Source: Bacillus sp. sid0103
GTDB taxonomy: Bacteria > Bacillota > Bacilli > Bacillales_B > DSM-18226
Length of the DNA: 64,000 nucleotides
NCBI RefSeq assembly: GCF_019219025.1
Contig: NZ_JAHUWN010000020.1
Span: 1 to 64,000, forward strand
Direction of reading: 5' to 3'
Positions 18,132 to 27,235 of the stretch are shown piece by piece. The notes under the pieces were generated by a model, which was given only the letters and a program-made list of their open reading frames with translations, had not been told where the DNA came from and searched no databases. Each line of letters begins with the position of its first letter. Positions within the stretch are counted from its first letter, which is position 1. Both the position numbers and the translations under genes were made by a program.

Positions 18132-18341
18132 TACCTCCAGTTAAAACAAAAAAACCTTAACTCTATGTGTTAAGGTCTTACCTGCTTTGTATGTTCCTCT
18201 TGTTCAAAAAAAGTGTAATAACGATGCCTCCAACTATAACCACGACCAAAAGCAAAATATTTAAATACAGAGCCTCCTACCCGCAAACATTAAAGGCCAT
18301 ACCGCAAAAAAATGCGCATCTCCCGAATCTCATTCTTTTAA

Positions 18342-18385
18342 ATGACAAGAGAAGGACCGGCATATGCCAGTCCTTCTCTTGTCAT
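18342..18385 (-). terminator. terminator of the two-component operon
   Basis: A 16-bp perfect stem ATGACAAGAGAAGGAC / GTCCTTCTCTTGTCAT abuts the response-regulator stop codon. The tail TTAAAAG is only weakly T-rich, so termination could be incomplete. Confidence 0.6.
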
Positions 18386-19033
18386 TTAATATAAATCCTC
18401 CGTCGGCAGAATCCCCAGGGTTTTGGCTTTTTTGATGGCTTCCACCCGTGAATTCACATTTAGTTTTTGAAACAATTCTGTCAGACTGTATTCCAATGAT
18501 CGCTGACTGATCAACATTGTCTTGGATATTTCCTTATTGCTGTGTCCTTTGGCCAATTCTCGGAGAAGCGTTTCTTCTTTTTTGCCAATGGTTGTTTTTT
18601 CGTTTGTTTTTCCGCCTTGAACGACAATCTCCTGACGTCTCAACTGCTTGAGGAGTTGCATCGGAATAATCGCCTCTTTCCGTGAAGCACACCGGATCGC
18701 TTGAACAAGTTGCTCGCGGGTAGACGTTTTCGCAACAAAGCCTGACACACCTGATTCCATCAGCAAATTAAAATGAGGGGCAATGTCAAATCCAGAATAA
18801 ATCAAAATAATCGCGTCCGGAACATTTTCAAGCACCTTTCGCGCCAAATCAGCCCCGTTGATATTAGGCATATATAGATCAAACAGGATCACGTCAAAAC
18901 TCTTTAGTCGAACCAAGTCAGTGACCAGATAAACATCCGTTTCAATGGTGACATTCATATCGGGTTCTGACTCAATTAACATCTTTGTTCCTTCGACGAC
19001 GGACCTATGATCATCCACCAATAAAATTTCCAT
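18386..19033 (-). CDS. NarL/LuxR-family response regulator (ComA-like)
   Basis: A 215-aa two-domain regulator. The receiver has the acidic pair DDH (7-9), phosphoacceptor Asp 52 in ILFDLYMP, a Ser switch residue (YSG) and Lys in AKTST. The C-terminal LuxR-type helix-turn-helix (about 150-210) reads LAKGHSNKEISKTMLIS then LNVNSRVEAIKKA. Ribosome binding site AAAGGTGAT supports the ATG at 19033. The gene overlaps the 3' end of the kinase gene by 23 bp, so the two are translationally coupled partners. Target genes unknown. Confidence 0.88.
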   Translation of the reverse strand: MEILLVDDHRSVVEGTKMLIESEPDMNVTIETDVYLVTDLVRLKSFDVILFDLYMPNINGADLARKVLENVPDAIILIYSGFDIAPHFNLLMESGVSGFVAKTSTREQLVQAIRCASRKEAIIPMQLLKQLRRQEIVVQGGKTNEKTTIGKKEETLLRELAKGHSNKEISKTMLISQRSLEYSLTELFQKLNVNSRVEAIKKAKTLGILPTEDLY

Positions 19034-21179
19034 ATTGATCACCTTTTTGCGTTGTTATTGTTGGAATAGTAATTTCCATATGAAATCCTTCCTGAGGAGC
19101 AGAATGGAATTCCACTTTCCCCTCTAAACTTAGGACACGATTTTCGATTCCTGCTAATCCCATGTGTCTATACGAGCCGCCAAACGAAGTTAAATCGATC
19201 CCGACTCCGTTATCCGCATAGGAAAATTGAATCGATTCCTGAGTGCTGGTCAAATACATCGTAACTTTAGATGCGTACGAATGTTTGGTAGCGTTATTTA
19301 ATAGCTCCTGGACAATTCGATACATACCCAGGATTTGATCTTCATTTAGAGGATGAATCAACTCCGTCGCTGAAAAATCAATTTCATAATTTGAAAACAT
19401 CCGGGCGTACGAGAACAAGCTTTTTAAGGATTCTACTAGTCCCATTTTTAATAGAAACGGAGGGCGCAGTTCATTACAGGTAATCCGAATTTGATGAATG
19501 GCATCCAGCAGTCCTTCCTCAATCTGCATGATTTCCTCCTGTATTCCCTCATTTAATATAGAGGTAGAGCGTAAGGACTCCAACTTACGGTACCATATAA
19601 TTAGATCTTGTAAAACTGAGTCATGTAAATCACTGGATAGAGAAGCCCTTTCCTTTTCCGAAAGTCTAAACAAAAGCCTCAGCATCCACTTTGGGGTCTC
19701 GTTAACACTTACCATGTCCTCAATTCGTTTCATCAGATTTTCAATAAACTCCAGATTATCATATAAAATCATGACATAATGAACCGCTGTTTCCAGCCAT
19801 TCTTCCTCTATTTTTTGTAAAGCTTGATCGATGTCAATCTTTAAGTAGACAGGCAGTTCCTTATCGGCGATTTTGACCCATTTCACATTCACGCCACTTA
19901 AAGTAGATTCTAGATTTCTAGGAACTTCTTCAATCGTAACACTCTTAACAGGTAATACTCTCATGATCTCTTCCATTAAGCGCATTTCGAGCTCAGAAAC
20001 TTTCATGACGTTCGCAAGGTCATGGGAGAAACGAGTAATACTATGCTGAAGTGTCTTATATCTTTCTTCACTTTGGATTAATTCAAGCTCCTCTTTCTTT
20101 CGCTCGGTAATATCCTTTACCATCCCATGAACCCCAATGAGTTCTCCATTAAGAAAGATCGGAACAAAGGTAATATGGACAATGCGTGGATTTCGTTGCC
20201 TAAAGCGAACAATCCGACATTCAAGATCTCTTGATTCATGGGTAGCAATGACGTCTGAAAGTACTTGATAGATCGACAAATGGTCCTCATCATAAATCAA
20301 CCCAATTAAACAACGATCAGGTAAATCATCTATTTTGATTCCTGTTATTTTTTCAAATGATTGATTGGCATTGACAAAATAAGCTTTTAAATCAATCGAG
20401 AAAACTCCATCCAGATTGTTCTCAAATAAGGATTTATACCTTTGTTCGCTCTCCTCTAATGCTAACTCCGAACGTTTTTGCTCGATACTATCCATGATCC
20501 GCGATGTGATATCACGGACAACAGCCACCACATACTTAACATTTCCAAAACTATCTAAAACAGGTTTGACTCTTGTTTCTACATAAAGCGTTGTACCCTG
20601 TGAATGGATTAGACGATATTCCAAATCAACCTCCGTTTGGGTTTGAATCACTTCTAAATGCAGGGAACGAACACGTTCACGATCCTCATGATGAATAATA
20701 TTAAATGCATCCATCTCTTCGTATTGTTCAACCGTATAACCAATTGTCTCGTGAATGGATGGTGAAACATAACGGACAACAGCCCTATTATCAACGAGCA
20801 CAATCACATCGGACGTGTTGTCGGCAACAATTTTATACCGTATGTCTTCATTAAATAGTTGTTCTATGGTGGACTTTTGTATAATCCCCGTATAAGCAAT
20901 TGCTGGGGATTCGTGTTCATTGATAGGGATTAGTTTCAGGGTCACGGTGATAGTCAAACCATCTTTACAATATACAATGCAAGGTGCATTTTCTTTCTTT
21001 ACATTAAAGATTAAATGGGTTAATTCATCATCCCATCGTTTCTGCTCCGAACCAAATAATTTTTGAAAAGAATCGTTTACCCATAAAACGTTATTATCTA
21101 GGCCAATGATGTACATGGGATCAGGCATTTTTTGCAGCATTTGCTGCGCACTTTTTATTACATTTATAACTGGGGCCAT
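19011..21179 (-). CDS. cytoplasmic multi-PAS sensor histidine kinase (NarL/HisKA_3 type)
   Basis: About 722 aa with no transmembrane segment. Three to four PAS domains are visible: around 15-110 (MYIIGLDNNVLWVND), 120-230 (VLVDNRAVVRYVSPSI), 245-365 (FSIDLKAYFVNANQSFEKI) and a PAC-like stretch ending ITERKKEELE. A helical linker leads to the HisKA_3 dimerisation box SSDLHDSVLQ (His 519). The ATPase domain follows, with ELLNNATKH (N box), DNGVGID and GLAGIENRV. Start at the ATG at 21179 behind AAAGGAG. It must sense an intracellular signal through PAS domains. It is paired with the overlapping response regulator. Confidence 0.88.
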   Translation of the reverse strand: MAPVINVIKSAQQMLQKMPDPMYIIGLDNNVLWVNDSFQKLFGSEQKRWDDELTHLIFNVKKENAPCIVYCKDGLTITVTLKLIPINEHESPAIAYTGIIQKSTIEQLFNEDIRYKIVADNTSDVIVLVDNRAVVRYVSPSIHETIGYTVEQYEEMDAFNIIHHEDRERVRSLHLEVIQTQTEVDLEYRLIHSQGTTLYVETRVKPVLDSFGNVKYVVAVVRDITSRIMDSIEQKRSELALEESEQRYKSLFENNLDGVFSIDLKAYFVNANQSFEKITGIKIDDLPDRCLIGLIYDEDHLSIYQVLSDVIATHESRDLECRIVRFRQRNPRIVHITFVPIFLNGELIGVHGMVKDITERKKEELELIQSEERYKTLQHSITRFSHDLANVMKVSELEMRLMEEIMRVLPVKSVTIEEVPRNLESTLSGVNVKWVKIADKELPVYLKIDIDQALQKIEEEWLETAVHYVMILYDNLEFIENLMKRIEDMVSVNETPKWMLRLLFRLSEKERASLSSDLHDSVLQDLIIWYRKLESLRSTSILNEGIQEEIMQIEEGLLDAIHQIRITCNELRPPFLLKMGLVESLKSLFSYARMFSNYEIDFSATELIHPLNEDQILGMYRIVQELLNNATKHSYASKVTMYLTSTQESIQFSYADNGVGIDLTSFGGSYRHMGLAGIENRVLSLEGKVEFHSAPQEGFHMEITIPTITTQKGDQYGNFIGG

Positions 21180-21282
21180 CGCGCAACTCCTTTCCAAAAG
21201 ATTACATCCGAGTTAAGTCTTGTATAATTATTATAATGGAGTTGGGGTCGATAAAACACGCAAAAAATAGGTGGAAGTCCGC

Positions 21283-21318
21283 AAAAAAGAAAAAGCCACC
21301 AATAATTGAGACTGGTGG
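21283..21318 (-). terminator. terminator of fosB
   Basis: Stem CCACCA / TGGTGG (21296-21301 and 21313-21318) with an A-rich left flank, which is a T-run on the minus strand. It lies 12 nt after the fosB stop. Confidence 0.7.
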
Positions 21319-21329
21319 AAACAAAATAG

Positions 21330-21752
21330 TTAACTGAAGAACTCCATATGTGTTTTTTCTTGTTTATAGTAATCCAATCGTTCTCGCAAAGTACCGGTAT
21401 GAAACTCAAACTTATGACCATCAGGGTCCGTAAAGTAGATAGACTTGTTATCTTTTTCATCTCGTGGACGACCTGATAAAATAGTAACGTTCAATTCTTG
21501 TAGTTTTTGAAACATACGGTCAAACTCTGCTTCATCAATAGAAAAAGCTATATGGGTGTAGGATTGATGTATTTCATTACGAGGAATATCTTTCTCTACA
21601 TTAAGCGCTAACCACATCCCATTTAAATCAAAATAGGCTGTGCTTCTACCTTTTACTAGCAGCTTAGCATCAAAGACACGCTGGTAAAATTCAATAGATT
21701 TCTTTAAATCAGAAACAGAAAATAAAAAATGATTTAGACCTTTTATTGCCAT
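21330..21752 (-). CDS. fosB: metallothiol transferase FosB (fosfomycin resistance)
   Basis: A 140-aa VOC-fold enzyme. Metal ligands are His 8 (GLNHF), His 67 (SYTHIAF) and Glu 116 (KFEFHTG), at the positions known for FosB. Family hallmark stretches are present: LLVKGRSTAYFDLNG, SIYFTDPDGHKFE and RLDYYK near the end. FosB opens the epoxide of fosfomycin by adding bacillithiol or L-cysteine with Mg2+/Mn2+. ATG at 21752 follows GAGGTGATTGTCG. It is monocistronic with a terminator. Chromosomal FosB is common in Bacillaceae. Confidence 0.9.
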   Translation of the reverse strand: MAIKGLNHFLFSVSDLKKSIEFYQRVFDAKLLVKGRSTAYFDLNGMWLALNVEKDIPRNEIHQSYTHIAFSIDEAEFDRMFQKLQELNVTILSGRPRDEKDNKSIYFTDPDGHKFEFHTGTLRERLDYYKQEKTHMEFFS

Positions 21753-21866
21753 CGACAATCACCTCGTTCAATTAGTTTCTGCCTATTTACGCACCCATAA
21801 ATATCTCAGATCCTACCGCTTTTACGAGTAAAATACGGACCACACCAGCCGGTTTTGTGGGACATT

Positions 21867-22370
21867 CTAATCATTTCCAACTACGCTGCTTCTTCTTTCT
21901 AACAAAATCGTATCACGCCACACACCATCCAATTGTCCAATGCGCTCACGCCTTCCTACTTCCCGAAACCCATACCTACTATGTAATTTAAGACTGGATA
22001 CATTTTCAGGAAAAATTCCAGATTGTAATGTCCAGTATCCATTCTGTTCACTTTTTTCAATTAATGAATGTAATAGTTTACTACCAATTCCCTTTCCCTG
22101 ACTACTTTGACCAACATAGATGCTAACTTCGGCCACACCAGCATAAACGCATCGACTGGAGACAGAGCTTAACGCTGCCCATCCTAAAACTTTGTCATCC
22201 AACCTTGCAACAATACGACACTCCAAGATATGCCCAATATCCCAAGCTTCCCACGTTGGGGCCTCTTTTTGAAATGTTTCATTACCAGTAGAGATTCCTT
22301 CTTGGTAAATTTCGCGAACTTGATCCCAATCCTCTTCAAGCATATTATCAATAAGAATTGAATTTTCCAT
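21867..22370 (-). CDS. phosphinothricin acetyltransferase-like GNAT (YwnH-like)
   Basis: A 167-aa GNAT with the phosphinothricin/methionine-sulfoximine acetyltransferase layout. It has MLEEDWDQVREIYQEGISTGNETFQ at the start (shown here only as family pattern), the AEVSIYVGQSSQGKGIGSKL acetyl-CoA motif, and the GFREVGRRERIGQLDGVWRD region typical of PAT enzymes. Expected reaction is N-acetylation of phosphinothricin-like or methionine-derivative amino acids. Ribosome binding site is weak (GTAGGTG). It lies 24 bp downstream of the unknown 114-aa gene on the same strand. Confidence 0.78.
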   Translation of the reverse strand: MENSILIDNMLEEDWDQVREIYQEGISTGNETFQKEAPTWEAWDIGHILECRIVARLDDKVLGWAALSSVSSRCVYAGVAEVSIYVGQSSQGKGIGSKLLHSLIEKSEQNGYWTLQSGIFPENVSSLKLHSRYGFREVGRRERIGQLDGVWRDTILLERRSSVVGND

Positions 22371-22394
22371 ATAAACACCTACAATTATTTATTA

Positions 22395-22739
22395 TTATTT
22401 AATTTCCTCAATAATAGATTCACCCTCACTTTGATCAGTATCTGTCCATTTCCACTTCTCATATAATCTAATTCTTCCATCTGGTAGAGTTTCTGGAGTA
22501 GAGGAACATTGTCCGCCTCTTATTTCGTTTTTTGTATTAACGTGGTTATATCTAAACTGTAACCTCCCATTTTCTTCAACAATCCCAATAAGTGTGCCTT
22601 TTACGATATCGCCACCACTATAAGTTGCTGAAAGTATTTTTCCCTCTTGTTTGTATTCAAAAAATGTACTGGATGAAACCTCTCCGTTTGCTGTATTTTC
22701 GACAGAAACAAATTTACGTCCATTGTAATTAATCATCAT
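22395..22739 (-). CDS. conserved small beta-rich protein of unknown function
   Basis: 114 aa, predicted mostly beta. It contains [15 protein letters not shown], an [16 protein letters not shown] strand pair, and [14 protein letters not shown] near the C-terminus. Relatives in Bacillus are often labelled N-acetylglutamate synthase, but no acetyltransferase motif is present here and that name is not supported. It looks like a repeated MORN-like or lipocalin-like sheet. A strong ribosome binding site GGGAGGAG lies 6 nt before the first of two ATGs. Probably cotranscribed with the downstream GNAT. Confidence 0.65.
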   Translation of the reverse strand: MMINYNGRKFVSVENTANGEVSSSTFFEYKQEGKILSATYSGGDIVKGTLIGIVEENGRLQFRYNHVNTKNEIRGGQCSSTPETLPDGRIRLYEKWKWTDTDQSEGESIIEEIK

Positions 22740-22944
22740 CTAACTCCTCCCATTAGTTATAATATTCACACATTTTAACACATCTTCTGTACTTTTGTTT
22801 AATCAATCAGCTTCTTTATCACGTAAAAACGAATACAAGCACAGCTTGTTCCCATTACTATTTCTAGGTAGATGGTCTTGTATCATATCACTTTAATTGC
22901 CTATTTTTCACTTAAATTATCATTAAACAGGCTATTTTATTAGG

Positions 22945-22972
22945 ACAACAACCTCCCATGATACATATAGAT
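22945..22972 (+). promoter_or_regulatory. sigma-K-like promoter of CotB-like gene
   Basis: GGAC (AC at 22945), 17-bp spacer, CATATAGAT (22964-22972). The same block (GGACAA, CTCCC, ATACATAT, GATGCAGT) with identical spacing precedes the paralogue at 47113, which argues that it is functional. Confidence 0.55.
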
Positions 22973-23015
22973 GCAGTACAAATATATTTAATTAATTTCA
23001 GGGGGAGAATTTTTT

Positions 23016-23429
23016 ATGGATAAAGACATTATGAAATGTTTTATAGGTAAAGTAATCAGGATTGGTCGAGGTGGACCAGAATCCAGAATTGGCATGATAC
23101 TGGATGCAAGTGACGATCTTATTGTCCTTCTCACGGCCGATGATGGGATTGTTTACTACAGCATAAAACATATTAAAAGTTTTACCGATAATATGAAGGG
23201 GCAAATGAAATTTAATATTAAAGTTCCTAAAGATTTCAAATTTAAGAAAGCTGCCAATTTCCAAGACCTGCTTGAATCATTGAAATTAAAATGGATAAAA
23301 ATTAATCGTGGCGGTCCTGAGAAGTTAGAGGGGGTACTGGGTGATGTAAATAAGGATTATGTTTTTTTGATCCATAATCAGGAAATCATTCGCCTTTCCA
23401 TGTCCCACATTAAAAGTATTAGTTATTGA
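23016..23429 (+). CDS. CotB-like spore coat protein (short form)
   Basis: A 137-aa protein made of two copies of the CotB-type repeat. The first is GKVIRIGRGGPESRIGMI to DDGIVYYSIKHIKSF; the second is KWIKINRGGPEKLEGVL to QEIIRLSMSHIKSI. B. subtilis CotB, an outer coat protein, contains the same RGGPE...HIKSI repeats followed by a Ser-rich tail, which is missing here. Ribosome binding site is GGGGGAG. The promoter resembles the sigma-K consensus, fitting late mother-cell expression. A close paralogue lies at 47113. Confidence 0.72.
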   Translation: MDKDIMKCFIGKVIRIGRGGPESRIGMILDASDDLIVLLTADDGIVYYSIKHIKSFTDNMKGQMKFNIKVPKDFKFKKAANFQDLLESLKLKWIKINRGGPEKLEGVLGDVNKDYVFLIHNQEIIRLSMSHIKSISY

Positions 23430-23511
23430 GTAAAAATTTAAAAAGGCTCTCTATGACCTTTTATTGAATTACCCACCCTATTTTAGTAAACCAGCACTTT
23501 AGATTAAATAG

Positions 23512-23534
23512 AAAAAGCTGCCTTTAATGGCAGC
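23512..23534 (-). terminator. terminator of the truncated haemoglobin gene
   Basis: Stem GCTGCC / GGCAGC (23517-23522 and 23529-23534), loop ATTAAA, then TTTTTC on the minus strand. Confidence 0.75.
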
Positions 23535-23572
23535 ATGATCTTCCCTACTAGGATCCGTAAGCTAAATAACAG

Positions 23573-23935
23573 TTATTTATACAATATATCGTCTCTAAGT
23601 GAAGCTACTTTAGTTAAAGCGGTATCTATGTCTGTTTCATTCACTCCAAAGTGAGCAAGAGCATCGTGCAGATGCTTTGCAATAGCATTAAAATGGGCTG
23701 GTTGGAGATTCATTCCTTGGTGAGCATTTGCCATAGATTGCCCAGTATATTGATTTGAACCACCTAATGCAAAACTAATAAATTTTGTCTGATGGCGGCG
23801 TTGTTTTTCCATATCCGTTTCTTTAAAAAAATGATTAACTGTATCATCCTTAAGAACCAACTCGGAGTAAAAATAATCCACAACTTTTGCAATCGCTTCT
23901 TCTCCACCAACTTTTTCATACAGTGTTTGTTCCAT
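23573..23935 (-). CDS. truncated haemoglobin, group I
   Basis: A 120-aa 2-over-2 globin. It opens with YEKVGGEEAIAKVVDYFYSE (B-helix Tyr around 21-23). It has FFKETDMEKQRRHQTKFISF, the Gly-Gly turn LGGSNQYTG and the proximal haem His 72 in ANAHQGMNL, followed by HFNAI and HLHDAL. Group I members bind O2 and NO and often act as NO dioxygenases. Ribosome binding site AGGAGTG before ATG. It is monocistronic with a terminator; regulation is not visible. Confidence 0.88.
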   Translation of the reverse strand: MEQTLYEKVGGEEAIAKVVDYFYSELVLKDDTVNHFFKETDMEKQRRHQTKFISFALGGSNQYTGQSMANAHQGMNLQPAHFNAIAKHLHDALAHFGVNETDIDTALTKVASLRDDILYK

Positions 23936-24063
23936 GTAGACACTCCTATATAAAATTTAATAAAAGTATTTCCACAGAAAAATCGTTTTTATTCCTTACC
24001 TATTATTAAACGATTCGATCTTCAACTCTACATGGAAGACAAGGTATCTAAATCCTATTTAAT

Positions 24064-24771
24064 TTAATTATCTCGCCCTGGCTTATAGTAATAAGGATCG
24101 TTTTTATGTTCTATTATTTCATTATTATCTATAAATAACTTTCCATCTTCTAAAAAAGTCGCTAATGTTATATTCTCTAATTTTTCACCCATTTTTTTGA
24201 GTTCCTCATTTAGCCAATTATTGTCTAATTGCAGATATTTTAAATTATGGTAAACAATTTGACCGTCCATTATCAGTGGGATAGGAAGATATTCTTTCTT
24301 TACATGCAAATGTAAATCATTGGGTTGAACTTGTCGGTATTCCGACTTGGGGATAACACTAATACTTCCTGTTCCCTCCATCACAGCAATGGCAATGTTT
24401 TGAGTATCGGTGTACCCTTTTTCTCTTAAATGTGACAATAATTCATTTATAGGCATACGGACCTTTTTCAGCCCTTTTTTATCAATATCTCCGTTTTGAA
24501 TTAATACCGTTGGACTTTCATATAAGATCCATCTTAATTTATTATGCAGGGATAAACGTATAAAGACTTTATATAGAATTACTGTGATTCCAGCGTAAGT
24601 AATGGCCTTTCCCATGTCATTAACCTCTACGGGGGAACTAATGATGTTCGTAAGGACAAGAATATATAACAAATCGAAAGAGTGCATTTGAGCTACTGCT
24701 TTTTTCCCAGTAAACCTTAAGAACAAATATCCAACCACAAAAACAATAAATGTACGGTAAAATGTTTCCAA
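24064..24771 (-). CDS. YetF-like DUF421 membrane protein
   Basis: 235 aa. About three N-terminal transmembrane helices contain the family signature RFTGKKAVAQMHSFDLLYIL (19-38). They are followed by a soluble alpha/beta domain (RMPINELLSHLREKGYTD, then GSISVIPKSEYRQV), as in the YetF/YdfR/YrbG group whose function is unknown. The only in-frame start after AAGGAG is a TTG at 24771, 10 nt away; a nearer ATG is out of frame. YetF-like proteins in spore formers have been linked to spore heat resistance when plasmid-borne, but that role cannot be assumed here. Confidence 0.8.
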   Translation of the reverse strand: METFYRTFIVFVVGYLFLRFTGKKAVAQMHSFDLLYILVLTNIISSPVEVNDMGKAITYAGITVILYKVFIRLSLHNKLRWILYESPTVLIQNGDIDKKGLKKVRMPINELLSHLREKGYTDTQNIAIAVMEGTGSISVIPKSEYRQVQPNDLHLHVKKEYLPIPLIMDGQIVYHNLKYLQLDNNWLNEELKKMGEKLENITLATFLEDGKLFIDNNEIIEHKNDPYYYKPGRDN

Positions 24772-24957
24772 ATTTGCATCTCTCCTTAAAAATTCTCCAC
24801 CTTATCAAACGCCCCAACCGAATTAAAGTTATCTTTAGTATTAGAATTTTCATTCGTGTCTAAACCCGTGTGTTTCCTAATCTATTTTACAAAAACCGAT
24901 GCCTCATTCCTGTATAAATTTTAAATTTGTGGATAATTTATTGTAATTGTATAGGTA

Positions 24958-25088
24958 AAATGTTTTCTAGGGTTCCGCAAAAAGAGTTTTGGTCTGGTCC
25001 GAGAGAAAACTCACATCTATGCTGTGTCACGGAGGGATAAAAGCCTGGGAGAAACTGTTTAACAGTTATCTCTTGGGCTTTTTTTTAG
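24958..25088 (+). promoter_or_regulatory. guanidine-I (ykkC) riboswitch with terminator
   Basis: The aptamer shows the conserved blocks CTAGGGTTCCG, CTGGTCCGAGAGA, TCACGGAGGGATAAAAGCC and TGGGAGA, in the order known for ykkC class guanidine-I riboswitches. A terminator follows (GCCTGGGAGA... pairing to TCTCTTGGGC, then eight T). Guanidine binding is expected to prevent termination and turn on the exporter gene behind it. That gene is broken here (25118-25458). Confidence 0.9.
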
Positions 25089-25117
25089 TAAAAAAAAAAA
25101 ATGGAGGTTATTTTTAA

Positions 25118-25458
25118 ATGAATACAACCTGAATTAAAGTATTTATTGTTGCTTTTTTTGAATTTTTTTGGGTTATTGGGTTATGTTTGGTGTTGCTATG
25201 ATTAATAAATTGCATAAAGAACGTAATTGGCAATCTTTTGTTCCATTATTTTTGGGATTTGGAGGAAGTTTTCTGTTTCTTGCTTACGCAATGAGAACAC
25301 TGCCTATGGGGACAGCATATGCAATCTGGACAGGAATTGGTGCATCTGGAGGGGCGATATTAGGAATGCATTTATATGATGAGTTAAAAGACTGGAGAAG
25401 AGTTATTTTTACTACGATGGTTTTAGGTGTAGCAATAGGACTAAAGCTTGTCTCTTAA
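25118..25458 (+). pseudogene. broken SMR guanidine exporter (ykkC/ykkD-like chimera)
   Basis: ATG at 25118 after GGAGG opens MNTT, then TGA (25130), then IKVFIVAFFEFFWVIG. This is the N-terminal helix of a YkkC-type subunit. The frame then shifts by one near 25180, where VMFGVAMINKLHKERNW begins a YkkD-type remainder ending IGLKLVS at 25455, with the SMR signature PMGTAYAIWTGIGASGG. The first part resembles YkkC and the rest YkkD, so a deletion joining two adjacent genes is the simplest history, plus a nonsense codon (W to stop). YkkC and YkkD normally form one heterodimeric exporter. Confidence 0.75.
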
Positions 25459-25497
25459 AGGAGTGTTAAACTTAATCCATTAAATTAATTAATATGC

Positions 25498-25560
25498 CCT
25501 TTTAAAAGATAATCTGTTTATTAAACAGCAGATTATCTTTTAAAAGGAATTTATTTTTAA
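25498..25560 (+). terminator. long hairpin after the SMR pseudogene
   Basis: A 19-bp perfect stem, CCTTTTAAAAGATAATCTG paired with its reverse complement at 25529-25547. It is followed by the AT-rich tail AATTTATTTTTAAATTC. Confidence 0.6.
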
Positions 25561-25647
25561 ATTCTTGTTCAACAAAACTGCACCGGTTAACTCCTAAAGC
25601 ATAAAGTTGCATATGTGGCAGCAAGAACTACAAGTAAAGATATCGCT

Positions 25648-26898
25648 TTAGGTTATCTGTGGTAAAAGAATAATAAATTCTGTCCCCATATCCTTTTCAC
25701 TGTTGACTTGAATTTTACCTTTGAGAGAACGGACAATTTGAAAGCTTACCATCATGCCTAGTCCTGTCCCACTTTCCTTTAAGGAATAAAAAGGAGATCC
25801 AAGTCTATCAATTTGCTTTTTTGTCATACCAATTCCTTGGTCCTTAATGTTAATTTTTATATATCCATCATCTGTTGAAGTACATGCAATCCAAACAATT
25901 CCACCATTCGGCATAGACTCTATCGCATTTTTCAAAATATTAATTAAAGACTGGTTCAATTTTTGATGATTAGCATAAATCCAACAATTTTCAAGAATAT
26001 CAGTTTTAATCTCAACATTGTGGTTCCGGCTGTAACTTTGAAGGATATTGACTACACGTTGTAACTGATAACCTACGTTGATTCTTTTTTTGTTATCTAT
26101 GGAAGGTTTTCCAAAAGCTAAAAAATCATTAATAATTTCATTTGCACGATCTAGTTCTTCGATGGATAATTGGATATATTCCTTCTTTTCATTAGGTAAA
26201 TCAGGCTCGTTTAGAAGTTGCAAAAAGCCCCGAGTCACTTGCATTGGATTTCTAATTTCATGAGCGAAAACACTTGTTAACTCACTAATCACTCGTAATT
26301 TCTCCGAGTTTTGCATTTCTGATCGGAGTTTGTGAATCTCCCTGATACTTTCAATTAACATAGTGAAGGACCAAGTAACGACCACTACAAAGATAAGATG
26401 AATGATCTGTACCTTCAGATCATCTAAGGAAAAGCCTCTTAGAATACCAAAAAAAGTAAGGCCAATCAGACAGTAGCAAAAGGAAAGGCCAACCGCAATC
26501 TTCATCCTTTTATTTTTATTCGAACTTGCAAACGATTTTTGTAAAAACAAAATAATAGGCAATGAAAATAATAAGACAAGAACAGTATTGTAAAAACCTA
26601 GACTGATTCCAAAATAAAGACGATAAAGTATGATAAGGGCTGATAAGAAGATCCCAGGCCAAAATCCGCCGTAAAGCGTTCCGAGTAATAGAGGAATAAT
26701 TCTTAACTCCAAACGAGCATTTTCACCGAAACTCACTGGAAAGGACATGCAAAATAATATTGATATTCCCCACAAAATGGACATTATTACTTTTCTATTT
26801 TTATCACTCTTTACCTTCTCCGTAAGAAATGTATAGTAGATAAATATGGGTATTACCATAAACGTTAGTTGCAGCAAAAAATCCTTTATTATACTCAT
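25648..26898 (-). CDS. KinB-like membrane sensor histidine kinase
   Basis: About 416 aa. Six hydrophobic segments in the first 180 residues form a 5TM-LYT type sensor (RIIPLLLGTLYGG, PGIFLSALIILYRLYFG). HisKA follows with VFAHEIRNPMQVTRGF (His 213). The ATPase domain has NQSLINILKNAIESM (N box), DQGIGM and GTGLGMMVS. It resembles B. subtilis KinB, which feeds phosphate into the Spo0F-Spo0A phosphorelay. No response regulator is adjacent, consistent with an orphan phosphorelay kinase. The start is taken as the ATG after AAAAGGTAACGAAG; a longer version starting at 26988 is open but lacks a clear ribosome binding site. Confidence 0.8.
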   Translation of the reverse strand: MSIIKDFLLQLTFMVIPIFIYYTFLTEKVKSDKNRKVIMSILWGISILFCMSFPVSFGENARLELRIIPLLLGTLYGGFWPGIFLSALIILYRLYFGISLGFYNTVLVLLFSLPIILFLQKSFASSNKNKRMKIAVGLSFCYCLIGLTFFGILRGFSLDDLKVQIIHLIFVVVVTWSFTMLIESIREIHKLRSEMQNSEKLRVISELTSVFAHEIRNPMQVTRGFLQLLNEPDLPNEKKEYIQLSIEELDRANEIINDFLAFGKPSIDNKKRINVGYQLQRVVNILQSYSRNHNVEIKTDILENCWIYANHQKLNQSLINILKNAIESMPNGGIVWIACTSTDDGYIKINIKDQGIGMTKKQIDRLGSPFYSLKESGTGLGMMVSFQIVRSLKGKIQVNSEKDMGTEFIILLPQIT

Positions 26899-27235
26899 CT
26901 TCGTTACCTTTTCTGTTCGATATTTGAATCCTTCAATATAAGGACGATATTCAAATTCATTATGTTTATTCCTTTTCCATACAAACATCTATTCTTTAAG
27001 TAAGCATATTAGTAATTATTCCCTATTATACTTTAAAGTTATCATAATTTGTCGACTTTTATTTTTTTCTTTAAGGTGTACTTTAAAAATGTCATTGGCA
27101 ATAAGGCTTTTAGAACAATGCATATAAAATAGGATCGCCGCAGCATCCCCTTCTCGAACCAAGCACCTGTTAGTTGAAGAAGAAAAAGCATTACTAGTTA
27201 TGAGTAATGCCACACGAAATCATAATAAATATGTA

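Noticed and set aside
17771..18144. Open frames of 71-77 codons on both strands through the 21-bp array
   Set aside because: They only translate the repeat, which has no stop codon in the frame; no ribosome binding site or protein-like composition.
22395..22739. N-acetylglutamate synthase
   Set aside because: A name often attached to such small proteins, but no acetyltransferase motif is present.
27016..27213. 65-codon minus-strand frame (ALLITSNAFSSSTNRC...)
   Set aside because: No ribosome binding site and no recognised family. The composition is somewhat protein-like, so a remnant cannot be excluded, but support is too thin to list.
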